The notes beneath the pieces are model-generated. The model did not search any database and was not told where the DNA came from. It saw only the letters and a program-made list of their open reading frames with translations. DNA of 32,399 nt from Alphaproteobacteria bacterium. GTDB lineage: Bacteria > Pseudomonadota > Alphaproteobacteria > Bin95. Of this stretch, positions 8,466 through 17,774 are shown one piece after another (within the stretch, counting starts at the first letter, position 1; each line of letters begins with the position of its first letter). The stretch lies in contig JAJECF010000127.1 in the NCBI GenBank assembly GCA_022822125.1, positions 1 through 32,399 on the forward strand, read 5' to 3'. The translations under genes were made by a program, and so were the position numbers.

Positions 8466-9482
8466 ATGGCGAGCGACAATGCGGACTGGCTGGCGCTGAC
8501 GGAGGAGGACGCGCTGGAGCCGGACCTGCCGATCTGCGACCCGCACCACCATCTCTGGGATGCGCGCGCGGGCTATGTCCAGCCGCGCTATCTGCTGGAC
8601 GAGTTCCTGGAGGACCTTGCGAGCGGCCACAATGTCGTCAGCACGGTGTTCATCGAATGCGGCGCGATGTTCCGGGCGGACGGGCCCGAGGAGATGCGCC
8701 CGCTCGGCGAGACCGAGTTCGTGAACGGCATCGCCGCCATGTCGGCCTCCGGCGGCTACGGCCCGGCGCGGATCGCCGCCGGCATTGTCGGCACGGCGTA
8801 TCTCGACCGGGGCGACAGCGCGGCGGCCGTGCTGGACGCGCAGATCGAGGCCGGGCGGGGCCGGTTCCGCGGCATCCGGCAGGGCGTCACCTGGCATGAG
8901 AGCGCCGAGGTGCCCAACCACCGCACGGAGCCGCCGCCGGGCCTCTATGACAGCGCCGGCTTCCGCGCCGGCATGGCCCATCTCGCGCCGAGGCGCCTTA
9001 CCTTCGAGCTCTGGTGCTACCACACCCAGCTCGGCGAGGCGGCGAGGCTCGTCCGCGACTTCCCGGACCAGACCTTCATCCTCGACCATTTCGGCGGGCC
9101 CGTCGGCATCGGCCCCTATGCCGGGTGCGCCGACGAGGTGTTCGCCGACTGGCGCGAGGCCGTGGCGCCTGTCGCCGCCTGCCCGAACGTCATGGCCAAG
9201 CTCGGCGGGCTGGCGATGGAGGTCAACGGCTTCGGCTGGCATGAGCGGCCCCGCCCGCCGACCAGCCAGGAGCTGATGGACGCCTCAAGGCGCTATTACG
9301 AGACGACCCTGGAGCTGTTCGGCACGGAGCGCTGCCTGTTCGAGTCCAACTTCCCGGTCGAGAAGGTGAGCTGCAGCTACACGGTGCTCTGGAACGCCTT
9401 CAAGCGCCTGACTGCCGGTTATTCGGCAGACGAAAAGGCGGCGCTCTACCACGACAACGCGGCCCGCATCTACCGCCTGTGA
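8466..9482 (+). CDS. Amidohydrolase family 2 protein
   Basis: A 338-residue TIM-barrel metal hydrolase of the amidohydrolase-2 type. The N-terminal ICDPHHHLWD (His27-His29) gives the HxH metal site, followed later by WHES, the LDHFGGPVG strand with a metal-type histidine, and a late ESNFPVEK with the expected acidic end of the barrel. Relatives include lactonases and decarboxylases of aromatic or sugar acids; the substrate cannot be told from sequence. A GAGAGG ribosome site is just upstream and the gap to ccrM is 4 bp, so it may share the ccrM transcript. Its last 83 bp overlap a minus-strand gene. Confidence 0.85.
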   Translation: MASDNADWLALTEEDALEPDLPICDPHHHLWDARAGYVQPRYLLDEFLEDLASGHNVVSTVFIECGAMFRADGPEEMRPLGETEFVNGIAAMSASGGYGPARIAAGIVGTAYLDRGDSAAAVLDAQIEAGRGRFRGIRQGVTWHESAEVPNHRTEPPPGLYDSAGFRAGMAHLAPRRLTFELWCYHTQLGEAARLVRDFPDQTFILDHFGGPVGIGPYAGCADEVFADWREAVAPVAACPNVMAKLGGLAMEVNGFGWHERPRPPTSQELMDASRRYYETTLELFGTERCLFESNFPVEKVSCSYTVLWNAFKRLTAGYSADEKAALYHDNAARIYRL

Positions 9483-9783
9483 CGGGCACAGATCCCGGCT
9501 TCTTCCGTCTCACCGGGGCAGCCGGCTGAAGCAATCCGACGATCAACGCGCCTTGCGCGGCCAGAAGCCCCACCATGATGCCGACCATGCGCCAGGTCAG
9601 CCGCGTTTCCAGCGACGCAAGGTCAGCCTTCGTTGCAAGATATTCTCGGTACGTGCCGGCAGTGGCGCTTGCGCTGTCGATCACCGCCCGTAGTTGCGCT
9701 GCATGCGCTTTTGCATGCTCCGGCTTGACGCCGGCCGCTTCCAGAGCTTCGGCGGCGGCGAGGGTATCGAAAGTGGCAGCCAC
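9400..9783 (-). CDS. Coiled-coil membrane-anchored small protein (DUF1640-like)
   Basis: 127 residues from a GTG at 9783 with GGAG upstream. The order is FDTLAAAEALEAAGVKPEHA, an alanine-rich helix, then ATKADLASLETRLTWR coiled coil, then one transmembrane helix MVGIMVGLLAAQGALIVGLL. This matches the DUF1640/CCDC90-like small proteins common as multicopy genes in Alphaproteobacteria, role unknown. Relatives usually end soon after the membrane helix; here the frame runs on about 40 more residues into the 3' end of the amidohydrolase gene, giving a proline- and arginine-rich tail that may be spurious. It lies just downstream of the Fic gene on the same strand (111-bp gap). Confidence 0.65.
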   Translation of the reverse strand: MAATFDTLAAAEALEAAGVKPEHAKAHAAQLRAVIDSASATAGTYREYLATKADLASLETRLTWRMVGIMVGLLAAQGALIVGLLQPAAPVRRKKPGSVPVTGGRCGPRCRGRAPPFRLPNNRQSGA

Positions 9784-9894
9784 GCCCGATGATACTCCGG
9801 TCCGACAATGTTCGATAGGTCGACTTCTGCTGCCGTTGTCCGGCCGACGGAGTCGAACATGGTCTCCGTCCGCATCTACCACGCGGACGCCTCC

Positions 9895-11028
9895 TCAGGA
9901 TGGCGGATCATTCCGCCAGGACAGAAAGGCGCGGATGCGCTCCCGGTTCGCGCGCACGCCGTCCGGGCCGCTCGACAGAACGCCGCGGCGCGCCAGCGCC
10001 TCGACATCGCGCAGGAGCGTCCGGTCCGAAAGCAGGGCGTAAACCGAAGCGGTCACCGCGTCGAGAGACGCCAGGCGGCCGACCGGGACCGGGCCGGGCT
10101 GCCGCGATAGCGCAAGCAGCAGATCACGCTGCCGCGGCACTCCCGCGCCTCTGCTCTCGCGAAACTGTTCGTGGACGAAATTGATCCACGCCACCGATTC
10201 CTGCTGCTCCCGTATGACCTCGACCTGTTCCCGCAACCCGTCCGCAAATCCCCGGATCGCGTAGCTGACAAAGCCGTATATGCCGTGCTCCTGCTCGCTT
10301 GCCCTCGCAAGCCGGCGGTAATATTCCGTTCGCGTGAGGTTGTAGTGGTTGCTCGGCAGGTGGCAGGCGGGCTGCGGCAGGCCCGCCTCCAGCAGGATGG
10401 CCAGCTCGATCAGCCGCGCCGTGCGCCCGTTGCCGTCGCCGAAGGGATGGATCCAGACGAAATAGAGATGCGCGAAAACCGCCTTGAGGATGGAGAAGGC
10501 GTAGCGGTTCTCCTCCGGCAACGGAAAGTCGTTCAACACCTTGCAAAGCCGGGCCAGCAGGAAAACCGCGTCGCGGCGGTCCGGACAGCTGTAGCTGCCG
10601 ACCGATATATTCACCTCGCGGACCTTCCCGGGTTCGACATGGTCTTCGACCTCGAGACCGCGGAGAACCATGGCGTTCAGCTGCTCAATGCTCTCGACGG
10701 TCGGTGCGAAACGGCCGTGCTCGGCAGTCTCGCGCCCCACAAAGTCGCATGCTTCGACGATGTTCCGGATTTCCCGCCCGAGATAGGCGCGCGATGCCGG
10801 AAGCGTTGCCGTCTCGTCGATGACGCCGCGCGCCTCCTCTTCGGAAAGGGTGTTTCCTTCGATTGCGGTGGTGGCGAGCGCGCCCCTGGCGAGATAGAGC
10901 CTGTGGACCTCCTCGGCAACGTCCGGGTCCAGCGGCGCGCCCGCGATCCGGTCGATCATGGCCGCCGCCTCGCCAAGAGCCAGCCAGTCCGTGTGTTGCA
11001 GCCGCCCGAGATCGAAGGCGAAGGTCAA
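9895..11028 (-). CDS. Fic family protein (class II, predicted AMP-transferase)
   Basis: Fic enzymes usually move AMP from ATP onto a protein hydroxyl. The active-site loop HPFGDGNGRTAR is complete (His194 to Arg205). An inhibitory helix motif TTAIEGN near residues 53-59 fits the class II pattern S/TxxxEG/N, in which the glutamate blocks ATP in the resting state. The C-terminal part (about 300-377) looks like a winged-helix domain, which suggests DNA binding or autoregulation. The frame opens at TTG 11028, directly after an in-frame TAG, with a weak ribosome site; ATG 10959 is the next choice. It sits between core genes with an AT-rich leader, so it was probably acquired. The target protein is unknown. 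Confidence 0.9.
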   Translation of the reverse strand: MTFAFDLGRLQHTDWLALGEAAAMIDRIAGAPLDPDVAEEVHRLYLARGALATTAIEGNTLSEEEARGVIDETATLPASRAYLGREIRNIVEACDFVGRETAEHGRFAPTVESIEQLNAMVLRGLEVEDHVEPGKVREVNISVGSYSCPDRRDAVFLLARLCKVLNDFPLPEENRYAFSILKAVFAHLYFVWIHPFGDGNGRTARLIELAILLEAGLPQPACHLPSNHYNLTRTEYYRRLARASEQEHGIYGFVSYAIRGFADGLREQVEVIREQQESVAWINFVHEQFRESRGAGVPRQRDLLLALSRQPGPVPVGRLASLDAVTASVYALLSDRTLLRDVEALARRGVLSSGPDGVRANRERIRAFLSWRNDPPS

Positions 11029-11192
11029 CTACGGATGCGTTCGCTCATACAGCCGCTTGTCTGTCACCTTTCCTGTCACATTTAATCCCGCAAGAAGAAG
11101 CTTGTTTACAACAGGTTATCACATTTTATGGGTAATCGTGACAGATAATATGACGGTTTGTCTGTCATCGCAGTTGGAACGCTTCCTGGCGC
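11029..11192 (-). promoter_or_regulatory. AT-rich leader of the Fic gene with repeated CTGTCAC motifs
   Basis: This 164-bp gap is clearly poorer in G and C than its neighbours. CTGTCAC occurs at 11061-11067 and 11073-11079, 12 bp apart, and its reverse complement GTGACAG at 11138-11144; a near copy CTGTCAT is at 11162-11168. Such direct and inverted 7-mers suggest operator sites for a repressor, perhaps the Fic protein's own winged-helix domain. A -35-like TTGTAA and a -10-like GATTAA can be read leftward but are not convincing. Confidence 0.4.
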
Positions 11193-12443
11193 TCACCTCG
11201 CCCGCACGAGGCGGGCGGCGTAGAAGCCGTCCATGCCGCCGCGTTCGGGCAGCATGGAGGGCAGGGTGCGCAGCGCGCCGTCGGGCGCGACGGCTTCCGG
11301 CAGGGCCGGGAAGGCGACCGGCTCCAGCGCGAAATCAGGCCGCCCGGCGAGGAAGGCGGCGATGCGCTCCGGGCCTTCCTCCGGCTCCAGCGAGCAGCAG
11401 GCATAGACGAGCCGCCCGCCCGGCGCCGTGGCGCGGGCCGCGCCGGCGAGCAGGCGGTCCTGGAGCACCGTCAGCCGGTCGAGCCGCCGCCCGGCGCGCC
11501 GGTGCAGGATGTCGGGATGGCGGCGGATGGTGCCGGTGGCGCTGCAGGGCGCGTCCAGCAGCACGGCCGGGAACGGGTTGTCCGGCAGCCACTCGGTCGC
11601 GTCCGCCTCGACCCACGCGGCCTCCAGCCCGAGGCGGGCGCAATTAGCGCGCGCCGCCGCCAGCCGGTCCGGCGCGCGGTCCACCGCCGTCACCTGCGCC
11701 CCGGCGGCGGCGAGTTGCGCCGTCTTGCCGCCGGGCGCGGCGCAGAGGTCCAGCACGCGCTCGCCCGCGACCGCGCCCAGCATCCGCGCCGGCAGGGCGG
11801 CCGCCATGTCCTGGACCCACCAGCCGCCCTCCTCATAGCCGGGCAGCCGGCTGACGGCCCCGGGCCTGGCGAGGCGCAGCGAACCGGTCGGCGTCGTCTC
11901 GCCTTCGGGCAGCGGACCCGGCGCCTCCGGGCGGCGGAGGGTGAGGTCCAGCGGCGCGTCCCGGAGATGCGCCTCGGCGATGGCGCGGGCGGCATCCTCG
12001 CCATAGGCCGCCTCCCAGCCGGCCAGCAGGCGCGGCGGCGTGTTGAGCCGGGCGGCGTCCTGGGCGCCGATCAGGGCCGGCCCCTCGCGGACCGCGCGGC
12101 GCAGCACGGCGTTGACCAGCCCCTTCATGCGCGGCTCCGCCAGGCCGACGGCGGTATCGACAGCCGCATGGGCCGGCGTGTCCCCGAACAGGACCTGCGC
12201 CATGCCGAGCATCAGCAGCAGCCGGGTCCGCTCCGCCCGGCGGGGCAGCGGCCGGGCGAGGAAGCAGGCCAGCAGCGCGTCGATCTGGCCCGCGCGGCGG
12301 AGCGTCGTCGCGGCCAAGCGGCGCGCGAAGGCGCGTTGCTCCGGGCTGCCCCGGTCCGGCGGCAGGTCTTGCAGCGGCCGGCCTTCGATCAGGACGGAGG
12401 CCAGCAGGTCGAGGGCAAGCGAGCGCGCCGCGCCGCCGCTCAC
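11193..12443 (-). CDS. rsmB: 16S rRNA m5C methyltransferase, RsmB/NOP family
   Basis: RsmB methylates C967 of 16S rRNA. The N-terminal part (about 1-140) is the NusB-like RNA-binding domain, with the [11 protein letters not shown] signature. The C-terminal catalytic domain has the SAM motif [16 protein letters not shown], the [18 protein letters not shown] motif IV cysteine and the [10 protein letters not shown] motif VI cysteine. The GTG at 12443 overlaps the htpX stop by 4 nt (GTGA) and has AGGGG nine bases upstream; a GTG at 12449 is also in frame but its ribosome site is too close. Product is 416 residues. Translational coupling to htpX is likely. Confidence 0.93.
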   Translation of the reverse strand: MSGGAARSLALDLLASVLIEGRPLQDLPPDRGSPEQRAFARRLAATTLRRAGQIDALLACFLARPLPRRAERTRLLLMLGMAQVLFGDTPAHAAVDTAVGLAEPRMKGLVNAVLRRAVREGPALIGAQDAARLNTPPRLLAGWEAAYGEDAARAIAEAHLRDAPLDLTLRRPEAPGPLPEGETTPTGSLRLARPGAVSRLPGYEEGGWWVQDMAAALPARMLGAVAGERVLDLCAAPGGKTAQLAAAGAQVTAVDRAPDRLAAARANCARLGLEAAWVEADATEWLPDNPFPAVLLDAPCSATGTIRRHPDILHRRAGRRLDRLTVLQDRLLAGAARATAPGGRLVYACCSLEPEEGPERIAAFLAGRPDFALEPVAFPALPEAVAPDGALRTLPSMLPERGGMDGFYAARLVRAR

Positions 12444-13366
12444 GCCCACGGGCCCCTGCGGCGCGGCCCCTGCATCCAGGAGGCGCCCGTGGGCGCGCCG
12501 CCGGCCCGCCCGGCGGGGCGCGGCCGCTGCGAGCGGGCCATGTCCCGCAGCGCCCGGACCCGGTTCGCCGTCGAGGGATGGGTGGAGAACAGCCTGTCGG
12601 CCTTGTGCGCGTGCAGCGGGTTGACGATGAACATATGGGCTGTGGCGGGATTGCGCTCGGCCGCGTGGTTGTCGATGCGCGCCGCGCCCCGCTCCAGGCG
12701 TTCGAGCGCGGAGGCGAGCGCCAGCGGGTCGCCGCAGATCTCCGCGCCCAGCCGGTCGGCCTCGTATTCGCGGGCCCGGCTGATCGCCATCTGCACCAGC
12801 ATGGCCGCCATCGGCGCCAGGATCGCGACGAGCAGGGCGCCGGCGAAGCCGAGCGGGCTGTTGCGCCCGCCGCCGAAGAAAAGGCCGAAATTCGCCAGCA
12901 TCGACACCGCGCCCGCAACCGTCGCCGTGATCGTCATGATGAGCGTGTCGCGATTCTTCACATGCGCGAGCTCATGCGCCATCACGCCTTCGATCTCCTG
13001 CGGCGACAGGCTCCGGAGCAGGCCGGTGGTGGCGGCGACGGCGGCGTTTTCCGGGTTGCGCCCGGTGGCGAAGGCGTTGGGCTGGTCGTTGCGGACCACA
13101 TAGACGCGCGGCATCGGCAGGCCCGCCCGCTGCGAAAGGCGCCGGACCGCGCCGTAAAGCTCCGGCGCGCGCCGCTCGTCCGCCTCCTCGGCGCCGTACA
13201 TGGACAGCAGCATCCGGTCCGAGCTCCACCAGGCGAAGGCGTTCATGGCGAGCGCGACGACGAGCGCCAGCGCCATGCCGGCGGGGCCGCCGAGCAGGTA
13301 GCCGACGGCGAGGAACAGGCCGGTCAGGCCGGCGAGCAGGATCGCGGTGCGGGCGAAGTTCGGCAT
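12440..13366 (-). CDS. htpX: Membrane zinc protease HtpX (M48 family)
   Basis: HtpX is an inner-membrane zinc endoprotease in membrane-protein quality control. The 308-residue product has two N-terminal membrane helices (about 6-46), [16 protein letters not shown], the zinc motif HELAH (131-135) in [13 protein letters not shown], two more membrane helices (about 143-195), and the third ligand region [10 protein letters not shown] (199 onward). The last 30 residues are proline- and arginine-rich. ATG at 13366. It is divergent from the DUF1674 gene with only 54 bp between, so the two promoters must overlap. rsmB follows with a 4-nt overlap. DUF1674-htpX-rsmB proximity is common in the class. 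Confidence 0.95.
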   Translation of the reverse strand: MPNFARTAILLAGLTGLFLAVGYLLGGPAGMALALVVALAMNAFAWWSSDRMLLSMYGAEEADERRAPELYGAVRRLSQRAGLPMPRVYVVRNDQPNAFATGRNPENAAVAATTGLLRSLSPQEIEGVMAHELAHVKNRDTLIMTITATVAGAVSMLANFGLFFGGGRNSPLGFAGALLVAILAPMAAMLVQMAISRAREYEADRLGAEICGDPLALASALERLERGAARIDNHAAERNPATAHMFIVNPLHAHKADRLFSTHPSTANRVRALRDMARSQRPRPAGRAGGAPTGASWMQGPRRRGPWA

Positions 13367-13420
13367 GGGGCGTCGCGGCTCCGCTTGGCAAGGGGCTTCA
13401 GCATGCCATATGTAGGAGCC

Positions 13421-13591
13421 ATGTCCCGCAAATCACGCCCCGACGAGCCGAAGACCCAGGGTCATGCATCCGGGCGCGCGCGCCGGCCGCTGCCCGACGA
13501 TGCCGGCGCGGACAAGCCGGAGACGCCCGAAAGACCCGACCCGACGCGCTACGGCGATTGGGAGATCGGCGGGCGCTGCATCGACTTTTGA
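13421..13591 (+). CDS. DUF1674 (SDHAF4-like) protein, 56 aa
   Basis: A 56-residue protein with a disordered, charged N-terminal part and the DUF1674 C-terminal signature [16 protein letters not shown]. The mitochondrial relative SDHAF4/Sdh8 binds the flavinylated SdhA subunit and helps succinate dehydrogenase assembly; a similar role here is inferred from the family. The ATG has a good GTAGGAG ribosome site six bases away. The stop codon overlaps the TTG start proposed for prmA by 4 nt (TTGA). Confidence 0.88.
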   Translation: MSRKSRPDEPKTQGHASGRARRPLPDDAGADKPETPERPDPTRYGDWEIGGRCIDF

Positions 13592-14553
13592 GCCCGCTCT
13601 GGCGGGCCTGGCTGACCGTCCCGGAGGACCGGACGGCGGCGGCGGAGCGCGTGTTCGAGGGCTGGGCCGATGCCGTTTCCGTCTTCGAACTCTCTTCGGC
13701 CGACCGGCCGCGGCCGGGACTCGGCGGCCGGGACTCGGGCTGGGCGAACGAGATCTGGCTGGCCGAGGTCTGCGTGGTGGAAGGCGTGGCCGCCGCGCCG
13801 CCCGACGCCGCCGCGCTTGCCCGCCGCGCCGCCGGGGAGGGCCTGCCGGCGCCCGGAACGGCGCCGCTCGCCGACCGCGACTGGGCAGCGGACAGCCAGG
13901 CGGGCCTGCCGGTGCGCCGCGTCGGACGCATCGCCATAGGCGACCCGGGCGCGGCGCTGCCGCCGGCGCCGGCGCGCCTCAGCGTCGCCGCCGCAAACGC
14001 CTTCGGCACAGGCGCGCACCCGACCACGGAGGGATGCCTGGCCGCGCTCGACCGGCTCCGGTGCCGGACGGGGCGGCCGCGCGCCGTGCTGGACCTCGGC
14101 GCCGGCGCCGGCGTCCTCGCCTTCGCCGCGGCGCGCCTCTGGCCGGGCGTCCGCATCGCGGCCAGCGACATCGACCCTGCCGTCGCCGCGCCCTTCGCCC
14201 GCAATGCGCGCGCCAACGGGCTGCGCCTGCGTCTCGTGCTGGCGGACGGGCCGGCCCATCCCGCGCTGCGCGCTCGCGCGCCCTATGACGCGATCCTCGC
14301 CAATCTCCTCTACCGGCCCCTGCTGCGGCTTGCGCCGGAGATCGCCCGCCTCGCCGCGCCCGGCGGCCTCGTCGTGCTGTCCGGCATTCTCGAACGGCAG
14401 GAGCCGCCGCTCCGCCTGGCGCTGCGCCGCCAGGGCCTGCGCGTCCTGCGCTCCCGCCGCCGCGAGGGCTGGTCCACCATAGAGGCGGAGCGTCCGCGGG
14501 GCCGGCGCCGGGCGCATCGGGGCGGTTGCCGCCAACCGCCGTTCCGCCTATAA
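13588..14553 (+). CDS. prmA: Ribosomal protein L11 methyltransferase
   Basis: PrmA trimethylates ribosomal protein L11 with SAM. The catalytic domain shows FGTGAHPTTEGCL, the SAM-binding DLGAGAGVLAFAAA, ASDIDP, and DAILANLLYRPLLRLAPEIA, all in family order. A weaker N-terminal domain (1-120) fits the L11-recognition domain. No ATG opens the frame; TTG at 13588 overlaps the DUF1674 stop as TTGA and gives 321 residues, close to the family length; another TTG at 13558 would add ten residues. The C-terminal tail after WSTIEAER is arginine-rich and ends in a 7-bp GC hairpin at DNA level (14521-14540). Confidence 0.9.
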   Translation: MSPLWRAWLTVPEDRTAAAERVFEGWADAVSVFELSSADRPRPGLGGRDSGWANEIWLAEVCVVEGVAAAPPDAAALARRAAGEGLPAPGTAPLADRDWAADSQAGLPVRRVGRIAIGDPGAALPPAPARLSVAAANAFGTGAHPTTEGCLAALDRLRCRTGRPRAVLDLGAGAGVLAFAAARLWPGVRIAASDIDPAVAAPFARNARANGLRLRLVLADGPAHPALRARAPYDAILANLLYRPLLRLAPEIARLAAPGGLVVLSGILERQEPPLRLALRRQGLRVLRSRRREGWSTIEAERPRGRRRAHRGGCRQPPFRL

Positions 14554-14592
14554 CTCCGGCGACTATCGTTCAATTTCGCAGCGAGTGAAGCC

Positions 14593-14970
14593 ATGGCGCG
14601 CGTCACCGTCGAGGACTGCGTCCTCAGGGTCCCGAACCGTTTCGATCTGGTCATGCTGGCGGCGCAGCGGTCGCGGGACATCTCCGAGGGCGCGGAGATT
14701 ACCGTGGACCGCGACAGGGACAAGAATCCTGTCGTGTCGCTCAGGGAGATCGCGGAGAAGACCGTCCCCCTCGACGAGCTCGAGGAAGGCCAGATCCGCA
14801 GGCTGCTGCGGCACCGCGAGGAAGAGGAAGAGCCGGGCGACGCGCTCGACATGCTGCCGGCCCCGGATCTCCCGGACAGGAGCCCGGTGGAGGAAGATCT
14901 CGACATCGGCTCGCTTATGCGCGAGATGGCGCAGCAGGACGGCGAACAACAGCCCCGCGACAGCGGCTAG
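14593..14970 (+). CDS. rpoZ: DNA-directed RNA polymerase omega subunit
   Basis: Omega helps fold and hold the beta-prime subunit of RNA polymerase and forms part of a (p)ppGpp site. The 125-residue product begins [20 protein letters not shown] and continues [20 protein letters not shown], the standard omega core, then [11 protein letters not shown]. The tail after residue 75 is long and acidic, as is common in Alphaproteobacteria. It is followed by the rsh gene, the usual neighbour and functional partner in the stringent response. Confidence 0.97.
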   Translation: MARVTVEDCVLRVPNRFDLVMLAAQRSRDISEGAEITVDRDRDKNPVVSLREIAEKTVPLDELEEGQIRRLLRHREEEEEPGDALDMLPAPDLPDRSPVEEDLDIGSLMREMAQQDGEQQPRDSG

Positions 14971-15039
14971 GAAACCATATGCGCGGACTTGGCGGGAACT
15001 GCTGCCGCCGGGCGCGGTAGGCGCATTCGGGTTCGCCGG

Positions 15040-17187
15040 ATGATTCGGCAGTACGAACTGATCGAACGCATCAGGGCCTATGACCCCGATGCCGACGAGC
15101 CGCTGATAAACCGCGCCTATGTCTATGCGATGATCCAGCACGGCAACCAGGTCCGTGCCTCGGGCGACCCCTATTTCTCCCATCCGCTGGAAGTCGCCGG
15201 GCTCCTGGCCGACATCAGGCTCGACAGCGCCTCGATCATCACCGCGCTCCTGCACGACACGGTCGAGGATACCGACGCGACGCTCGCCGATATCCGCCGC
15301 ATGTTCGGCAGCGAGGTGGCCCGCCTCGTGGACGGCGTCACCAAGCTTTCCGAGATCGAGTCCCGGTCCGCGCACACCCGGCAGGCCGAGAACCTGCGCA
15401 AGCTGGTGCTCGCCATGTCGCAGGACATCCGGGTGCTGCTGGTCAAGCTGGCCGACCGGCTGCACAACATGCGCACGCTGCATTTCATCTCCGGGGAGGA
15501 GAAGAAGCGGCGGATTGCGGCGGAGACGCTGGATATCTATGTGCCGCTGGCCGAGCGGATCGGCATGCGGGACTGGAAGGAGGAACTCGAAGACCGGGCC
15601 TTCGCCGTGCTCCAGCCCGACGCCCGGGCGAACATCGCGCAGCGGCTGGAGCTCCTCGACCGCGAGGGGGGCGGCCAGGTGGACAGCCTCATCGAGGCGC
15701 TGACGCAGGCGCTCGAGCGGGCCGGCCTCGAAGCCGAGGTCACCGGCAGGCGCAAGCGTCCGCATTCCATCTGGACCAAGATGCAGCGCAAGGATGTGTC
15801 CCTGGAGCAGGTCTCCGACATCATGGCCTTTCGCGTGGTCGTGGCGTCCGCGATGCGGTGCTATGAGGCGCTCGGCCATCTGCACGCCGCCTTTCGCGCG
15901 GTGCCGGAACGGTTCAAGGACTACATCTCGAACCCGAAGGAGAACGGCTACCGCTCGCTGCACACCGTGCTGATCGGCCCCGACGGGCACAGGATCGAGG
16001 TGCAGATCCGCTCCGGCGAGATGCATGCCTTCGCCGAGAACGGCGCGGCCGCCCACTGGCTCTACAAGCAGGAGGGCGGCGGCAAGGACGGACGGCAATA
16101 CAAATGGGTGCAGCAATTCCTGGACATCCTCGAAAACGCGTCCAGCCCCGAGGAATTCCTGTCGCACACCAAGATGCAGCTTTTCCCGGACCAGGTGTTC
16201 TGCTTCACCCCCAAGGGCGACCTGAAGGCCCTGCCCGCCGGGGCGACGCTGGTCGATTTCGCCTATGCCATCCATTCGGAGGTCGGCGACCGCTGCGTCG
16301 GCGGCCGGGTCAACGGCCGGCAGATGCCGCTGCGCACGGAGCTGAACAATGGCGACCGGGTCGAAATCGCCACGGCGAACAGCCTGCGCGTCACCCCGGA
16401 ATGGGACCGGTTCGTCGTCACGGGCAAGGCCAGGGCGCATATTCGCCGGCATGCGCGGCTCCGCCGGCGCGAAGAGTTCGTCAAGCTCGGCCGCCAGCTT
16501 CTCGATACCGAGATGCGCGACGCCGGGCATATATGGCGCGAGCGCCAGCTTGCGCCTGTCGCGGTCGGGCGCGAACTGGACACGCCGGAGGATCTGCTGG
16601 CCGCGATCGGCGACGGGCGCATCGCGGCGCGGGAGGTCGTCCGGGCGCTGTATCCCGAAGAGCCGCCCGACGCCGACACCGAAACGGTGGTCTCCATCGA
16701 GCGCGCCCGGCGGCGGCGCGGGGAACGGCCCGGGCCGCTGCTGATCCGGGGCCTGATTCCCGGCCTCGCCACGCATTTCGCCCGCTGCTGCCATCCGATT
16801 CCCGGCGACCGGATCGTCGGCATCATCACAACCGGCAAGGGGGTTACCGTCCATACCGACGAATGCCTGACGCTGGAGAGCTTTTCGCATACGCCGGAAC
16901 GCTGGATCGAGCTGGACTGGGAAGACGAACCGGAACAGGAGCGACCGGGCCATGTCGGGCGGATGCGCCTGACGGCCGCCAACAAGCCCGGCACGCTCGC
17001 CCATGTGGCCTCGCTGATCGCGGGCAATCAGGCGAATATCTCGAACCTTAAATTCGTCAACCGGCAGCCCGACTTCTTCGACATGCTGATCGATGTCGAG
17101 GTCAATGACACGCGGCATCTGAACGACATCATGGCGGCGCTCAGCGCCCGGCCGGAGATCGCCTCGGTCAAGCGGGCGAAACGCTGA
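15040..17187 (+). CDS. rsh: Bifunctional (p)ppGpp synthetase/hydrolase, RelA/SpoT family
   Basis: This enzyme makes and breaks (p)ppGpp and sets the stringent response. Domains in order over 715 residues: HD hydrolase (about 20-190, with His48 in FSHPLEVAG and His72-Asp73 in LLHDTVED), synthetase (about 220-345, with RFKD at 291-294 then [15 protein letters not shown]), TGS (about 386-448), a helical and zinc-finger-like region with CCHPIPGD, and C-terminal ACT (about 640-715). RFKD rather than ExDD, plus an intact HD site, point to both activities, as expected where one long RSH serves the cell. ATG 15040 was chosen; an upstream TTG at 14989 would add 17 non-conserved residues. Confidence 0.96.
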   Translation: MIRQYELIERIRAYDPDADEPLINRAYVYAMIQHGNQVRASGDPYFSHPLEVAGLLADIRLDSASIITALLHDTVEDTDATLADIRRMFGSEVARLVDGVTKLSEIESRSAHTRQAENLRKLVLAMSQDIRVLLVKLADRLHNMRTLHFISGEEKKRRIAAETLDIYVPLAERIGMRDWKEELEDRAFAVLQPDARANIAQRLELLDREGGGQVDSLIEALTQALERAGLEAEVTGRRKRPHSIWTKMQRKDVSLEQVSDIMAFRVVVASAMRCYEALGHLHAAFRAVPERFKDYISNPKENGYRSLHTVLIGPDGHRIEVQIRSGEMHAFAENGAAAHWLYKQEGGGKDGRQYKWVQQFLDILENASSPEEFLSHTKMQLFPDQVFCFTPKGDLKALPAGATLVDFAYAIHSEVGDRCVGGRVNGRQMPLRTELNNGDRVEIATANSLRVTPEWDRFVVTGKARAHIRRHARLRRREEFVKLGRQLLDTEMRDAGHIWRERQLAPVAVGRELDTPEDLLAAIGDGRIAAREVVRALYPEEPPDADTETVVSIERARRRRGERPGPLLIRGLIPGLATHFARCCHPIPGDRIVGIITTGKGVTVHTDECLTLESFSHTPERWIELDWEDEPEQERPGHVGRMRLTAANKPGTLAHVASLIAGNQANISNLKFVNRQPDFFDMLIDVEVNDTRHLNDIMAALSARPEIASVKRAKR

Positions 17188-17192
17188 CGGCC

Positions 17193-17774
17193 ATGGCGAT
17201 CCTGGGGCGCAAACAAAGGCGGGGGCTATCGTCCCGGATCGGAGCCTTGGTCTGGCCGTCCGGAGGGTGGCGGCGCGCTTCCCGGTATGTCGCCATGCGC
17301 CTCAGCCGTATTCCGGGCACGCCCTACTCGCTCGCCGCCGGATTTTCCTGGGGCGCGTTCACCTCGTTCCTGCCCTTTCCGGGACTGCATTTCATCATGG
17401 CCGCGATCTTTGCGCTCGCCACGCGCTCGAATGTGCTCGCGGCCGCCATCGGCACAGTGGTGGGCAATCCCTGGACCTTCCCCTTCATATGGGTCGGCAC
17501 CTACGAACTCGGCGCATGGCTCGGCTTCGGCGCGGAGGGCGTCAATTTCGCCGAAACCTGGGGGCGCGCCTTCCACGCCGGCATAGACGGGCGCTTCGCC
17601 ACCTTCCTGGAGACGGCGCAGCCCCTGCTGCTGGCGATGACGGTCGGCGGCGCCGTGCTGGGCGCGGTCGCCTGGGGAACCTTCTTCATCATGCTGGCGC
17701 CGCTGGTGCGCGCCTACCAGAATCGCAGGCGCGGCCGCATCGCCCGCGCCCGGGCAAGGGATGTCGAGGCATGA
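17193..17774 (+). CDS. DUF2062 membrane protein
   Basis: A 193-residue protein with an arginine-rich start, then [50 protein letters not shown] and a late membrane helix (about 145-172), the pattern of DUF2062, an inner-membrane family of unknown function. The tail is basic and probably cytosolic. It starts 5 bp after rsh and its stop overlaps pdxJ (ATGA). The rsh-DUF2062-pdxJ-acpS order is conserved in related genomes, which suggests a household role, but none is known. Confidence 0.85.
   Translation: MAILGRKQRRGLSSRIGALVWPSGGWRRASRYVAMRLSRIPGTPYSLAAGFSWGAFTSFLPFPGLHFIMAAIFALATRSNVLAAAIGTVVGNPWTFPFIWVGTYELGAWLGFGAEGVNFAETWGRAFHAGIDGRFATFLETAQPLLLAMTVGGAVLGAVAWGTFFIMLAPLVRAYQNRRRGRIARARARDVEA

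Noticed and set aside
14521..14540. Rho-independent terminator at the end of prmA
   Set aside because: A 7-bp GGCGGTT/AACCGCC stem exists, but it is inside the coding sequence and no U-run follows.
14563..17118. Very long minus-strand open frame opposite rsh
   Set aside because: A shadow of the GC-rich rsh gene; no motifs, while the plus strand shows all RSH domains in order.
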